Origin: Niveibacterium microcysteis
Lineage (GTDB): Bacteria; Pseudomonadota; Gammaproteobacteria; Burkholderiales; Rhodocyclaceae
Assembly (NCBI RefSeq): GCF_017161445.1
Contig: NZ_CP071060.1
Location: 3,038,001 to 3,102,000 of the forward strand
Length of the DNA stretch: 64,000 nucleotides
Direction of reading: 5' to 3'
Part shown: piece by piece, positions 28,286 to 37,314 of the stretch
Layout: each line of letters starts with the position of its first letter
How positions within the stretch are numbered: the first letter of the stretch is position 1
Position numbers and translations under genes: made by a program
Notes under the pieces: model-generated
Databases searched by the model: none
What the model saw: the letters and a program-made list of their open reading frames with translations, nothing else
Told to the model about the DNA's origin: nothing

Positions 28286-28509
28286 GCGAAAGTTCCTTTA
28301 TGAAGGAAGATTGACGACGTTTCTCTAAGCTTAGAGGGCATGTCGTGAGGGCTTCGACACCTTCTTATTGTCAGTGCGATCCTCCCACACCCGCTGTGAG
28401 TATAACAGCACTGACGACTATATACGGCTTGTTGCATTTTCGCAATCGCAGTATTGGCGCAGGTTTCCGACGAACGGTAGGCGGCAACCCGCATCAAAAT
28501 TGCGCTTTC
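28286..28509 (-). promoter_or_regulatory. Upstream region of the surface-protein gene with nested inverted repeats and a -10-like box
   Basis: On the minus strand TTATACT (28399-28405) resembles a -10 box about 115 bases before the ATG, which would leave a long leader. The box sits inside nested dyads: GCTGT/ACAGC (28393-28409), and an outer TCAGTGC (28371-28377) with GCACTGA (28408-28414). No good -35 was found. AAGGA precedes the start codon by 8 bases. Confidence 0.4.
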
Positions 28510-30990
28510 TCAATGTGACTTGCGCAGGTGGTCCAAAAGCTCTTGACGAAGCTTTTCGTCGAGAACCGGCTTTGGCCCCGGTTCGGGCTGCGGCACGACC
28601 TCGGTTTGCGCTTCGGTTGGCGCGGCCGGCGGCTTCTGGGCCGAGCTGGTCGCGGGCTTGCTGCCTGGTGGAGGCAGCACATAGGGCTTGGAGCGCTCCG
28701 GTGAAGGTGGCTGCGGCGGAGAAGCTTGAAGCGGCGCCGGCGCGGCGGACGGAATTGGCGCTGCGCCGCCATTAGGCGTTGGGACTGAAGCCGCCGGCGT
28801 TACTGCCGCGGGCTTAGGGGAAGCAATTGGAAGCGCGCCCTCGCCCTGCGTTACCTGGGCCGGGGTGGACGAGAGATCAATGTTGGGCCGCGGCATCGGG
28901 ATGTCGCCGCGAATTGCTGCGCCCATGGTTCCCTCCCACCGCGCGCGGGTCTTAGGAGCTGCCCACGACATCCGGGCACGGAAAGCATCCGTTACCGCCT
29001 GCGCATCAAAATCGTCCTGAATCACGTTCGGCGTGATCAACACGATCAGTTCGGTACGATCAAGCTTGTCAGTGTTGTTCTTGAACATGACGCCGGCAAC
29101 CGGGATGTCTTTGAGCAAGGGAACGCCGGTATCCGTAGCGTCGGTGGACTGTTGCATCAAACCACCCAGCAATACCGTGTTGCCATCCAGGACCGTGAGC
29201 TTGGTGTCGATCTTGCGGGTCGAAAACGTGGGGGAAGCGCTTACGCCTGTCAGGGTATTCGCTGCGCTGCTGACCTCTTGAGACACATCAAGTTCGAGGC
29301 GACCGCTTGCATGAATTACCGGGCGGACTTTGAGGATGACACCGGTTTGCCGGTATTGCACGGTCTGGAGGACACCAGCCTGAATCCCCCCCGTGTTTGT
29401 TGATTGGGTGCTCTGGATCACCGGCACCTCCTGACCAACCTGAATTGTTGCCGTTTCGCCGTTTCGGGTGACGAGGCTGGGGTTGGAGAGCACCTTGACG
29501 CGCGACGTGGAAGCCAGTGCATTGATCAGGACGCGCGGGTCGCCAAACGCATTCGATATGGTTGCCGCAAGACCACCGATCTTTGAAACGTTGAGGTTAC
29601 CCATGGTACCCACATCCACCTTGTAACCATTCTGCCGGTAGGTGTTGAGCATCCACTCCACGCCCAACTGTTCGGTATCGGTAAGGCGCACTTCGGCGAT
29701 GGTAACTGAGATCAGTGCGCTCTTGGCAGGCTTGTCCAGTTCCTGCAGCAAACCGAGCCATTGCTGATATTCGCTTGAGTTGCCCTGAATGATTAGGCTG
29801 TTGGTGGCGGCATTCACCACCACTCGGCTCTTCAGTTGCGTTGCCGCCTGGCCGGTCGCACCCGCCGCCGCAGCGGCCGGATTCATGATCTCTTGCAAAG
29901 TCTTAGCTAGGCCTGCAGCGTCGGTATTCTTCACCGGATACGTGAAGTAACCGGCGGTACCACGCCCCTGCCCAGGCTGATCAAGCTCCCGCGCCCAGTG
30001 CAACACGTGGTTGAGCACATCTTCACCGGCGCTGAAGACGATGATGGAATTGAGCGGGGCAACGGGCAGCAGGATGATTGGCGCTTGTCCATTGGGCTGC
30101 ATGGTGGCCGAATACCCCTCAGCCTGAAGCACGTCTGTGAGGCGCTTGGCGAGCTCATCGGCGGACCAGAACACCGGTGCAACGCGGGCCGAAATGCGGC
30201 CCCGCATCGCAGGCTGGTCGAGCATCTGGATGGCTTCCATCGCGGCCTGCACATCATCGCGCTGGCCGCTGAGCAGAATGGCCTGGCGAGCAAGGTCGTC
30301 CTGCGCCTGGATCTTGCTGCCGAAGATTGTTTTAAGCCAGTTGGAGACCCCTGCGGGTGATACCGCTTCGAGTTCAACAAGCTGGAAGACGGGGCGCAGC
30401 GCGAGCGGGGTCTCGGGCATCGCGCGGCCGCGGCGGATTTCGGGCAGGTAACCGGTCTGCGCAGTATCGAGCGTGACGCGAACCAAGCTGCCATAGTCAG
30501 ACACCGCGATGCCGTATGACTTGAGCACTCCGCGCGCAAGCTCTGCAACCTGACTGGGTGTTTGGGGCGACCCGGTGCGCAGGCTTACGAGGTCTTTCTT
30601 GGCCTCGACAGCCGGGTCCACTGATACATTCTTTTTCAGAATGGCGCCGTAAACCGTCTGAATGAAGGCTGTGAGCGAGACCTGCTCAAACATCAACGAT
30701 GTGTCGGCGTTTTCGTTTCCGGGCTTGGGCGCAGCGGCAGAACGCGCGCCTGCACTGCTGCGCTGAGGGGTGGGTGGCGCGGGCGTCTGATAGAGGCCGG
30801 TCTCGTTTGCAAGCTGCGTGCCCCCGCCCGCCGCGCCCATGACTTCCGGGTCGCCGGGGGCTGCAGTGCCACGTTTGAGCGGGTTGATAGGATTAGGGAT
30901 GAACGGCGAACCGGTGGTACAACCGACAAGCGTTGCAACCAATGCGGGCATGAGGCGCCACGGGCGTGCGCGACGGACGGGGTGCTTCAT
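28510..30990 (-). CDS. gspD: Type II secretion secretin GspD, lipoprotein with a long proline-rich tail
   Basis: 826 residues. A lipobox (ATLVGC) near residue 24 predicts a lipid-anchored outer-membrane protein. N-domains include SLMFEQVSLTAFIQTVYG and a TYPVKNTDAAGLA repeat. The secretin core is marked by VLSNPSLVTRNGETATIQVG, VPVIQST, KVRPVIHASGRLELDVSQEV and LLGGLMQQ. It forms the outer-membrane channel. Residues 696-826 are a Pro/Ala-rich tail ending in a short charged helix, much longer than the usual S-domain. Its start overlaps the gspC-like stop by 4 bases. It is the last gene of the gsp run. Confidence 0.92.
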   Translation of the reverse strand: MKHPVRRARPWRLMPALVATLVGCTTGSPFIPNPINPLKRGTAAPGDPEVMGAAGGGTQLANETGLYQTPAPPTPQRSSAGARSAAAPKPGNENADTSLMFEQVSLTAFIQTVYGAILKKNVSVDPAVEAKKDLVSLRTGSPQTPSQVAELARGVLKSYGIAVSDYGSLVRVTLDTAQTGYLPEIRRGRAMPETPLALRPVFQLVELEAVSPAGVSNWLKTIFGSKIQAQDDLARQAILLSGQRDDVQAAMEAIQMLDQPAMRGRISARVAPVFWSADELAKRLTDVLQAEGYSATMQPNGQAPIILLPVAPLNSIIVFSAGEDVLNHVLHWARELDQPGQGRGTAGYFTYPVKNTDAAGLAKTLQEIMNPAAAAAGATGQAATQLKSRVVVNAATNSLIIQGNSSEYQQWLGLLQELDKPAKSALISVTIAEVRLTDTEQLGVEWMLNTYRQNGYKVDVGTMGNLNVSKIGGLAATISNAFGDPRVLINALASTSRVKVLSNPSLVTRNGETATIQVGQEVPVIQSTQSTNTGGIQAGVLQTVQYRQTGVILKVRPVIHASGRLELDVSQEVSSAANTLTGVSASPTFSTRKIDTKLTVLDGNTVLLGGLMQQSTDATDTGVPLLKDIPVAGVMFKNNTDKLDRTELIVLITPNVIQDDFDAQAVTDAFRARMSWAAPKTRARWEGTMGAAIRGDIPMPRPNIDLSSTPAQVTQGEGALPIASPKPAAVTPAASVPTPNGGAAPIPSAAPAPLQASPPQPPSPERSKPYVLPPPGSKPATSSAQKPPAAPTEAQTEVVPQPEPGPKPVLDEKLRQELLDHLRKSH

Positions 30991-31439
30991 TCGGGATAGA
31001 TCCTCAAAATCCGTTTCTTGCCATTTACGACGAGATAGAGGCGATCGGCCTCGATACGCTCGAGCTTGCTGCCGTCGGGCAACTTCTCGCCGGCTGCAAC
31101 ATTAACCGGGGGCTGCTTGCCGACTTGCACAACGACGAATCGATCGGCGCCCGAATTGACGGCAGCCAAGATGCGCCAATCGGGCGGGGTGAGCGGTGGC
31201 TCTTCAACCTTGCCAGCGTTGGCCACGCCCGGAGGAGGAGGAGGCGCGCCCCAGATAAAGCGCGATTTGAGATCGTCCCAGGCGATATTGACATCGGGGA
31301 ATTCGGGCTGAACCAACTGCCAGTCGTCGGCAGCAAGGTGGCTGGATGCCGCAAGCGGCGCACGCGGGCCCGCAAGCCAGTAGGCAAGTGCCACCAGAAG
31401 CCAGAGAAAGGCTAGCAACATTGCGAGCCGACGGATCAT
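30987..31439 (-). CDS. gspC: Short GspC-like inner-membrane protein with an HR domain only
   Basis: 150 residues. One N-terminal membrane helix (RRLAMLLAFLWLLVALAYWL) is followed by a Pro-rich linker (APPPPPG) and a C-terminal domain (WRILAAVNSGADRFVVVQVG to RLYLVVNGKKRILRIYPE) that resembles the homology region by which GspC contacts the secretin. No PDZ or coiled-coil domain follows, so it is about half the usual length. The ATG at 31439 overlaps the upstream stop (ATGA); the frame further upstream is not protein-like. Confidence 0.75.
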   Translation of the reverse strand: MIRRLAMLLAFLWLLVALAYWLAGPRAPLAASSHLAADDWQLVQPEFPDVNIAWDDLKSRFIWGAPPPPPGVANAGKVEEPPLTPPDWRILAAVNSGADRFVVVQVGKQPPVNVAAGEKLPDGSKLERIEADRLYLVVNGKKRILRIYPE

Positions 31440-32146
31440 TGCGGGAGACTCTTGCGGATGAGGGCGTCGAGCGCACCGGCTGCCTGAGGCGCGGACTGAT
31501 CGACAGAGGCTGACGGGGTGTCGGGCTCTACGGTTTCGCCAATGGTGGTCCAGGTAAGCAGCGTCATTTCGAGCTTGCGCTTGGATTGGCCCGCGAAAAT
31601 CGACTCGACGCGCACGTTGCGCCCAGACATGTAGATCGCTCCGAGAAAGTCCTCCAGCTGCCGGGCAGAGAATGGAAACTCGACCCTCAGACGCACCGGG
31701 CAAGGGTGATCGGCGCCCGAAGCGTTGGCTGCCGCGTCACGATCGTCAACGATGTTGAGCTTCGGGCCAATCACGTTGAGCGCCTTGAGGCGGGCGGCGA
31801 CCCAATCCTGAAAGCTGGCTTGCGCTTGCGCAACCGAGGGAGCTCGCCACAGGCGCGCCTCATACGCGGTGCGCGCACGGCCCGCTTCTTGGCGACGTGC
31901 AACCCATTGCGGGCCGCTACCGCCCAGCGCTTCAAGCCGTGCCACATCGCGCCGAATGCGCGTGACTTCCTTCTGCCGGGCCTGGATATACTCCTGCCAG
32001 CTCAGTAGCCCGTAGGCGGCGACGATCGCAGCGATTGCGGCCAAACCGATTCGAAGACGCAGGTTGCCAGCAAGCTCTCGCCGCATCTCGGCAACCTGGG
32101 GAGCGAGTGCGGCGCGCGCCCGGGCAAGCAAATGCGCCGGACTCAT
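31436..32146 (-). CDS. gspM: GspM-like type II secretion protein
   Basis: 236 residues: a basic cytoplasmic start, one membrane helix (RIGLAAIAAIVAAYGLLSW), a coiled coil (QARQKEVTRIRRDVARLEAL) and a periplasmic ferredoxin-like domain (LRVEFPFSARQLEDFLGAIY). This is the architecture of GspM/PilO proteins, which join GspL and GspC in the inner-membrane platform. Overlaps of 4 bases on both sides show translational coupling. Confidence 0.82.
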   Translation of the reverse strand: MSPAHLLARARAALAPQVAEMRRELAGNLRLRIGLAAIAAIVAAYGLLSWQEYIQARQKEVTRIRRDVARLEALGGSGPQWVARRQEAGRARTAYEARLWRAPSVAQAQASFQDWVAARLKALNVIGPKLNIVDDRDAAANASGADHPCPVRLRVEFPFSARQLEDFLGAIYMSGRNVRVESIFAGQSKRKLEMTLLTWTTIGETVEPDTPSASVDQSAPQAAGALDALIRKSLPQ

Positions 32147-33204
32147 GCGCCACTCCCGACACTTGCAGGGCGAAGCTCAGCGGTGACGACGAGCATGCGT
32201 GTGTCGTTGCCGACCTGGATGCGGACGTTGTGCAACGCTTCTATTGCCTCGAGGGCCCGCAGCAGCGCGACGCGCGACGCGTCGCCCGCCTCGATTCTGA
32301 CCGCGGCGCGTAGCTTGCCGTTGCGCACATCCCATTCGTCGAGCGTAAACTTCTGCCCGTTCCCAACGCCGGCCTGCGCGACCGCAAGGAGCAGCTGGAT
32401 CTGCTCCGGGCCAGCCTCATTGCCGGCCAGTTCAGCGACTGCAGCGGCATCACGTTCAGCCGCCTCGCGATCAGCCAACACACGTTCAAGCTGACTTGAG
32501 AGCGCTGCGTGGCGGGTTTGAGCGTCAGCCAGCGCGCGATTCAAGGTCAGCTGCCAAAGCGCAAGCCACAGCGCCAGCGCGCCAGCACAAAAAACGAGCA
32601 TTGCATAGAACACGTACTCGGCGATCTGACCGTCTCGGACACGCGTCCGTACGACGTGAACTGCCTGAGTGGGTTTCTCAAGCCAGGGAAGTGAGGTTGG
32701 CTGCGGCCGAGGTAGGTTCGCAGAGAGACCGGCATCACGCAGAAACTCGACCCATTCCGCGTCATCGGGCGGCCGGGGCCACCAGCAGGTGATTGGTGCC
32801 CGCCCCGGTACGAGCCGCACCCCTTCGTAGCCTTCCAGGCATGCAAGCAGGAAGACACCCTCGTCGGGCAAAGCGCGCAAGAGAGGTTCTGGGCAAACAG
32901 GATTTGCAGGGCCCAGGCCGTAGTGTTCGAAGCGCCGATCGGACTCCGCTTCATCCCAATACCATGCGCAAAGCGTATCGCCCCGCTCGAACCATGCAAA
33001 TGCCGTACGCGCAAACGGACTGGCCTGCAAAAGACGCAGCCGGATGGCCTGTGGCCTTGCGTGCGCGGGGAGCCGATCCCCTGACATCGAGAACCAGTGC
33101 ACCACGCTGCGTGGCACAACAGCCAAAGGACGAAGCAGACTTTTGCGTGGCTCAGGGGCCGATGCCGCCACCAGGAAGCAGCGGGGCCGCTGAAGCGTCC
33201 GCAT
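32143..33204 (-). CDS. gspL: GspL-like type II secretion protein
   Basis: About 353 residues. The cytoplasmic part has an actin-like feel (RTAFAWFERGDTLCAWYWD, GVFLLACLEGYEGVRL). A membrane helix near VFYAMLVFCAGALALWLALW is followed by a coiled coil with many Ala/Glu and a periplasmic domain (LDEWDVRNGKLRAAVRIEAG). That matches GspL/PilN combinations. The start is uncertain: ATG 33204, GTG 33171 and ATG 33087 are possible, none with a good ribosome site. The first two overlap gspK, the third does not. Confidence 0.78.
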   Translation of the reverse strand: MRTLQRPRCFLVAASAPEPRKSLLRPLAVVPRSVVHWFSMSGDRLPAHARPQAIRLRLLQASPFARTAFAWFERGDTLCAWYWDEAESDRRFEHYGLGPANPVCPEPLLRALPDEGVFLLACLEGYEGVRLVPGRAPITCWWPRPPDDAEWVEFLRDAGLSANLPRPQPTSLPWLEKPTQAVHVVRTRVRDGQIAEYVFYAMLVFCAGALALWLALWQLTLNRALADAQTRHAALSSQLERVLADREAAERDAAAVAELAGNEAGPEQIQLLLAVAQAGVGNGQKFTLDEWDVRNGKLRAAVRIEAGDASRVALLRALEAIEALHNVRIQVGNDTRMLVVTAELRPASVGSGA

Positions 33205-34195
33205 CGCCCCCGCGAGGAGGAAGATTCGGGAAAGCACTCCGCGCAGGCGCTGTCGGACGGGAATCGACCCGGTCGATGTAGAGGATACGCCAAGGGCCAT
33301 AAAGACTCGCGGGAGTAATGGTGATCGCCATCCGCATCCCCCAAGCCTGCCCGGGGGGCCAATGGGTGACGAAAAGCGTATCAGAAGGAAACGTCGAAAC
33401 GGGCGAGTATAACGCATTGATGGTGGCACCCCCGATGGACTCCAGCTCAGCGAGGCCGATCTGGCGCCCCGCCTTGCGCAGGTCCATCAGGACGGCGGCG
33501 CTTTCGGGGGTCACCCCGGGCACAGCGCGCAAAGCGCCTGCTGGCGCGGTATTGGGGTTAAAGAGCTGCGAAGGAACCACCGCCACAAGATCGGCGAGGC
33601 CGTTCTTCCAGATGGCGGGGTGATCTTGCCAGCGAGGGAGCCGGCGCAATTCTGCGGCCGAAATCAGCGCCCTGTTCGCCGGCGGTGGCAGGCCCAGGAC
33701 GGCATAGTCGTCCGCCTCAGCACCGTTTACGCGGCGAAGGTTGTCTGTGTCGATGTAGTCGTTCAACACGTCGAGCAGCGGATCGACTTCATTCGGCGCT
33801 GCGCCAACCGAGAGCAGCAGCAGTCGAAGCCATGCCGGCGGTGCGCCGGAGAGGCTGATAAGGCCGCGCGCGTCCTGATAGGCAACAACGACGTCATCGG
33901 TCTGATGGTAAGGCGTGCCGTCAAGCTTGACCGGGTTGGCGGCGGAGCCCATTCCGTAGCTACTTCGGCGCTGGGTTGACATGCGATAAAGCGCCTCGGC
34001 ACGAGCAGAGAACAAGAGTTCTTCGGCGCGGGCGCGATCGCTTTCAATCTGGGCCGTCTGCAGCGAAAGGCTCAGGCTTTCTGCGAGATATGCGGCAACG
34101 AACATGACTGCGGCCAGCACTCCAAGTGTCAGGGCCAGCACGAACCCTTGCTGGCGCGCGGGACCAGCGAATGGAAGATGGCGCCGCCCGCTCAT
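33152..34195 (-). CDS. gspK: Minor pseudopilin GspK
   Basis: 347 residues starting MSGRRHLPFAGPARQQG, with the prepilin cleavage at G/FVLALTLGVLAAVMFVAAYL. As usual for GspK there is no Glu at position +5. The long soluble domain has the GspK pattern: LLDVLNDYIDTDNLRRVNGAE, LFNPNTAPAGALRAVPGVTP and LAELESIGG (helix-hairpin-helix-like). It caps the pseudopilus with GspI and GspJ. The ATG at 34195 overlaps the gspJ stop (ATGA). Confidence 0.9.
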   Translation of the reverse strand: MSGRRHLPFAGPARQQGFVLALTLGVLAAVMFVAAYLAESLSLSLQTAQIESDRARAEELLFSARAEALYRMSTQRRSSYGMGSAANPVKLDGTPYHQTDDVVVAYQDARGLISLSGAPPAWLRLLLLSVGAAPNEVDPLLDVLNDYIDTDNLRRVNGAEADDYAVLGLPPPANRALISAAELRRLPRWQDHPAIWKNGLADLVAVVPSQLFNPNTAPAGALRAVPGVTPESAAVLMDLRKAGRQIGLAELESIGGATINALYSPVSTFPSDTLFVTHWPPGQAWGMRMAITITPASLYGPWRILYIDRVDSRPTAPARSAFPNLPPRGGDADASAAPLLPGGGIGP

Positions 34196-34800
34196 GGTGC
34201 GCCCCCAATTCCAAAAATCCCGGCCGCGGCGGGCAGGGGCACTACCGGACCTGATGGCCGCGCAACCAGTTCGCCGAAATCGGCACCAGACTTGCCCCAA
34301 ACAACGCGAACAAGCGCGGGAATCTGCGGAGGATCGTTACGATTGGGCGGCCACTGTTCAAATTCAGCACCGTCATCGTCTTGGTAGACGAAACGGACTT
34401 CCGCGCTCGGGAATGCATGCAGTTCAGCCTCGAGCGTTGCATCGCGGTAGCGCAGGCGAGTGACTTGCTGCTGGCGGTCAACAACCAAGGACAGGGTGAA
34501 CTGCGTTGGCATGCCTTCGCTGGAGGCACTCACAGGCCGCAACGTCAGGCCCGACAACGCCGTGGACTCACCTTTGAATACCTGGGGGCTCAAACGTTCG
34601 CCCGGCTGCAAGCCTTCGATGAGATCGCGAAACCACGCATCAGCCAAGGCGCCGCCAGTGGAATCCGAGGTCACCTCGTTCAGCTTGAGCTGAATGCGGA
34701 ACGCTTGCTGGAGCGATTCCATCAGCAACGCGAAAACCATGCTGGTGATTGCAAGCACCACCAGCATTTCCAAGAGGGTGAAACCAGCGCTACGCTTCAT
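34192..34800 (-). CDS. gspJ: Minor pseudopilin GspJ
   Basis: 202 residues with a type IV prepilin leader MKRSAG/FTLLEMLVVLAI (Glu at +5). The soluble part ends in VRVVWGKSGADFGELVARPS. Length and position between gspI and gspK identify GspJ. The ATG at 34800 overlaps the gspI stop by 4 bases. Confidence 0.87.
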   Translation of the reverse strand: MKRSAGFTLLEMLVVLAITSMVFALLMESLQQAFRIQLKLNEVTSDSTGGALADAWFRDLIEGLQPGERLSPQVFKGESTALSGLTLRPVSASSEGMPTQFTLSLVVDRQQQVTRLRYRDATLEAELHAFPSAEVRFVYQDDDGAEFEQWPPNRNDPPQIPALVRVVWGKSGADFGELVARPSGPVVPLPAAAGIFGIGGAP

Positions 34801-35243
34801 TCGGCAGGGGACCATCCCGGTAGAAGGGCTTGCCGTACGCGCCGATATCCAACTTGGTCGAGTTCAAGCAAGAACCACGGCGAACCAGCCCTGACCGCCT
34901 GAACTTTGAGATCGTAGAACCCGACCTGAAAGTTTCCTCGCCCCGAGGGGAAGCCAATGGCATCCATCGCTGGCTCCTTAAGTTGGCTCGTCCATTCGAT
35001 CCGGTAGGCGCCAAAATCGTGCTCGCCCGCTGGCCGATTCATCGGATTAATGCTCTTGCAGTATTCGAGAATGTTGAGTCGGGCCGAGCGCTCAATGCTG
35101 GCATCACGCACACGATTCAGCGAAGAGAGACTGCTATTCATCCAGGCGAACAGCCCCGCCCCCAAGGTGGCGACCAACGTCAGTGCAACAATGGCTTCAA
35201 GCAGTGAGAAGCCTTGCTGGTTGTAAAGCGAGCGAGGAGACAT
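34797..35243 (-). CDS. gspI: Minor pseudopilin GspI
   Basis: 148 residues with leader MSPRSLYNQQG/FSLLEAIVALTLVATLG. The domain is small and contains LNILEYCKSINPMNRPAGEHD, which is typical of GspI-like minor pseudopilins. It begins 2 bases after the gspH stop and overlaps gspJ by 4 bases. Confidence 0.86.
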   Translation of the reverse strand: MSPRSLYNQQGFSLLEAIVALTLVATLGAGLFAWMNSSLSSLNRVRDASIERSARLNILEYCKSINPMNRPAGEHDFGAYRIEWTSQLKEPAMDAIGFPSGRGNFQVGFYDLKVQAVRAGSPWFLLELDQVGYRRVRQALLPGWSPAE

Positions 35244-35245
35244 GA

Positions 35246-35692
35246 CTACTGCGCCTGGCGCGGCAAGCAGAACGGTGGGTCCAGGATGAGTCGACGTTGC
35301 AAGCCGCCCGGTGCGACAAAGACGATATCTCCGCCAGAACATGCACCGTTGGCACCAAACAGTATCTCGCGGTCAATCGTCACGCCAAAGCCTTCAGGCA
35401 GGGAGAACGGAGGACGGCCATCGGTCAACGGCTTTTCCAGGATATCTTGAGTGAGCTTGAGCGCCCCGCCCGACGCGATAAGCCGTTGCCTCAACAACGA
35501 AATCTGACGCTCAAGGAGCCGAAACCCATTGTCGATGCGCCTGCGCTCAAGCGCATCCGATATTCGCGGCGCTGCCAGCCCCGCAAGAAGCGAGGTGATC
35601 AGCAGCACAACCAGCAATTCGAGCAGCGTAAAACCCGTCGCGCCGGAGACGACGACGTTACTGCGCCTTGCGTGTGGGCGCGATTCCGACAT
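35246..35692 (-). CDS. gspH: Minor pseudopilin GspH
   Basis: 148 residues. The leader is unusually long (about 20 residues before G/FTLLELLVVLLITSLLAGL). The soluble part includes LRQRLIASGGALKL and PEGFGVTIDREILFGANGAC, close to GspH. It overlaps gspG by about 35 bases when the ATG at 35692 is used; ATG 35698 is also possible. Confidence 0.83.
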   Translation of the reverse strand: MSESRPHARRSNVVVSGATGFTLLELLVVLLITSLLAGLAAPRISDALERRRIDNGFRLLERQISLLRQRLIASGGALKLTQDILEKPLTDGRPPFSLPEGFGVTIDREILFGANGACSGGDIVFVAPGGLQRRLILDPPFCLPRQAQ

Positions 35693-36101
35693 CGGCATCA
35701 ATGCCCTCGCCGCCTTCCTTGCCATCAGCGCCGAGCGAGTAGAGATAGAACGGGCGGCCATCAGGCCCGGGCGTGCGATAAACGTAGGCGTTGCCCCATG
35801 GATCCGCTGGGATATCTTCGTCCAGGTACGGGCCTTTCCACTTGGACTTCGCCTTGGCGTCGTCGGGCGCCTTGTTCAGTGCAGCGAGTCCTTGTTCCGT
35901 GGTCGGAAAGGTGCCCGTATCAAGCCGCATCGTCTCAAGCGCCCCTTTGAGCATCTTGACCTGCGTTTCAGCAGTCTGGACTTTAGAAGAGTCGACCTTA
36001 GTGAAAAGCTTGGGCCCGACCAAACTGGCGAGAAGCCCGATGATGACCAGCACAACCAACATCTCGAGCAGAGTGAAGCCTTGAGAAGCGCGCACGCGCA
36101 T
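35658..36101 (-). CDS. gspG: Major pseudopilin GspG
   Basis: 147 residues with leader MRVRASQG/FTLLEMLVVLVIIGLLASL. GspG signatures follow: LDTGTFPTTEQGLAAL, KWKGPYL, IPADPWGNAYVY and FYLYSLGADGKEGGEG (the calcium-binding loop region). It forms the pseudopilus shaft after cleavage by a prepilin peptidase, which is not encoded in the window. AGGGG precedes the ATG. Confidence 0.95.
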   Translation of the reverse strand: MRVRASQGFTLLEMLVVLVIIGLLASLVGPKLFTKVDSSKVQTAETQVKMLKGALETMRLDTGTFPTTEQGLAALNKAPDDAKAKSKWKGPYLDEDIPADPWGNAYVYRTPGPDGRPFYLYSLGADGKEGGEGIDADVGIAPTRKAQ

Positions 36102-36111
36102 GAATGAACCC

Positions 36112-37311
36112 CTAAATCGTCAGATTGCTCAGGCTCGCGATCGCAAGCATGATCCCGACCATGATGATACCAATCGCGGCACCAATGATCAGAATGGTCA
36201 CCGGCTCGATCAGTGCAAGCAATCGTTTCATACGGTTGCGATTGACGCCGGTCCAGTAGCTGGCGACGCCCTTAAGCATGCGGCCAAGTTCACCAGAACG
36301 CTCTCCAACCCGGACCATACTGACGCCAGTCGGGTCCACAACACGGTGCAACTCGAGGGCGTCGGCCAAGCGTTTCCCCGCTTTTACGTCTCGCTGCGCC
36401 AGATCAAGTCGATGCGAGAAGTTTGTGAGGACGGATGAAGCGCGAGCTTGTTCAAGTGCGTCGATAATCGGCACTCGATTCTCGACGAGTACGGCCAGAA
36501 TCGAGCTCCAGCGCGCGACTGTCATGGACTCAACCCACGGCCCAAGGAAAGGCAGCGAGGCCGCAAGGTTCAACATGCGATTGCGGCTATCGCGCTGCTT
36601 GAGCGCACGCGCAAGAAGAATTCCGAGCACGACCAAGGCGGCGAAGATGGGCAGCATATGCTCGCGAAAGAAAACGCCGCCCTGCAGCACCCAGACCGAG
36701 ATGGTTGGCAAGTCCGCCTTCGGATTCTTCAGCATGCCGGCGAATCTGGGCACGACGACCGCAAAAATCAGCATTACGGCACCAATGCCCGTCGCGATCA
36801 GAATTGCTGGGTAAACGAGCGCGTTTCTCGCCTCCTGCCGCGTCTGCTCGTCGTAATCCATCTGATCCGCCGCATCGTGCAAGGATGGGCCAAGCTTCCC
36901 TGTCAGTTCGCCCGTGCGCGCCAGAACGTAGACATAATCGGGAAACTCGACAGGCAGCGCTGCCAGCGAGGAAGAAAAGCTCTCGCCAGCAAGCAAGCGC
37001 ACTTTCAAATCGGAGAAAGCAGCACCAATACTGTCGTTCCGATGTGCATGTGCAAGATTCTCGATTGCCTCCACCAGACCAACGCCCGAAGTCAGTAGCG
37101 TGGCAACCTCACGGATGGCCAAGGCGCGCTGAGCAGACGTTGCAGCCCGATTGCCTGCGCGGCGGGAGACGCGCTCGCGAGCCACGTTGACACTCAAGGG
37201 AACAAGCCCCCGTTCAGTCAGGAGATCGATTGCCTGCGACTCGGAATCGGCCGTGAGCTGCCCAGACACCTCAGCCCCAGAAGCGTCAATCGCACGATAC
37301 TTGATCTCCAC
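36112..37311 (-). CDS. gspF: Inner-membrane platform protein GspF
   Basis: 399 residues, normal for GspF, with GTG as the start at 37311 preceded by AGGGG. It begins VEIKYRAIDASGAEVSGQL and has two T2SSF domains, with LARTGELTGKLGPSLHDAAD and VRVGERSGELGRMLKGVA as the repeated signature, plus three membrane helices. It anchors the assembly ATPase. It begins 3 bases after the gspE stop. Confidence 0.95.
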   Translation of the reverse strand: MEIKYRAIDASGAEVSGQLTADSESQAIDLLTERGLVPLSVNVARERVSRRAGNRAATSAQRALAIREVATLLTSGVGLVEAIENLAHAHRNDSIGAAFSDLKVRLLAGESFSSSLAALPVEFPDYVYVLARTGELTGKLGPSLHDAADQMDYDEQTRQEARNALVYPAILIATGIGAVMLIFAVVVPRFAGMLKNPKADLPTISVWVLQGGVFFREHMLPIFAALVVLGILLARALKQRDSRNRMLNLAASLPFLGPWVESMTVARWSSILAVLVENRVPIIDALEQARASSVLTNFSHRLDLAQRDVKAGKRLADALELHRVVDPTGVSMVRVGERSGELGRMLKGVASYWTGVNRNRMKRLLALIEPVTILIIGAAIGIIMVGIMLAIASLSNLTI

Positions 37312-37314
37312 CCG

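Noticed and set aside
26693..28303. 536-residue open frame on the plus strand opposite the surface-protein gene
   Set aside because: It is antisense to a gene with a clear signal peptide. Its translation is rich in Arg/Gly/Val with no domain pattern, a GC-driven shadow.
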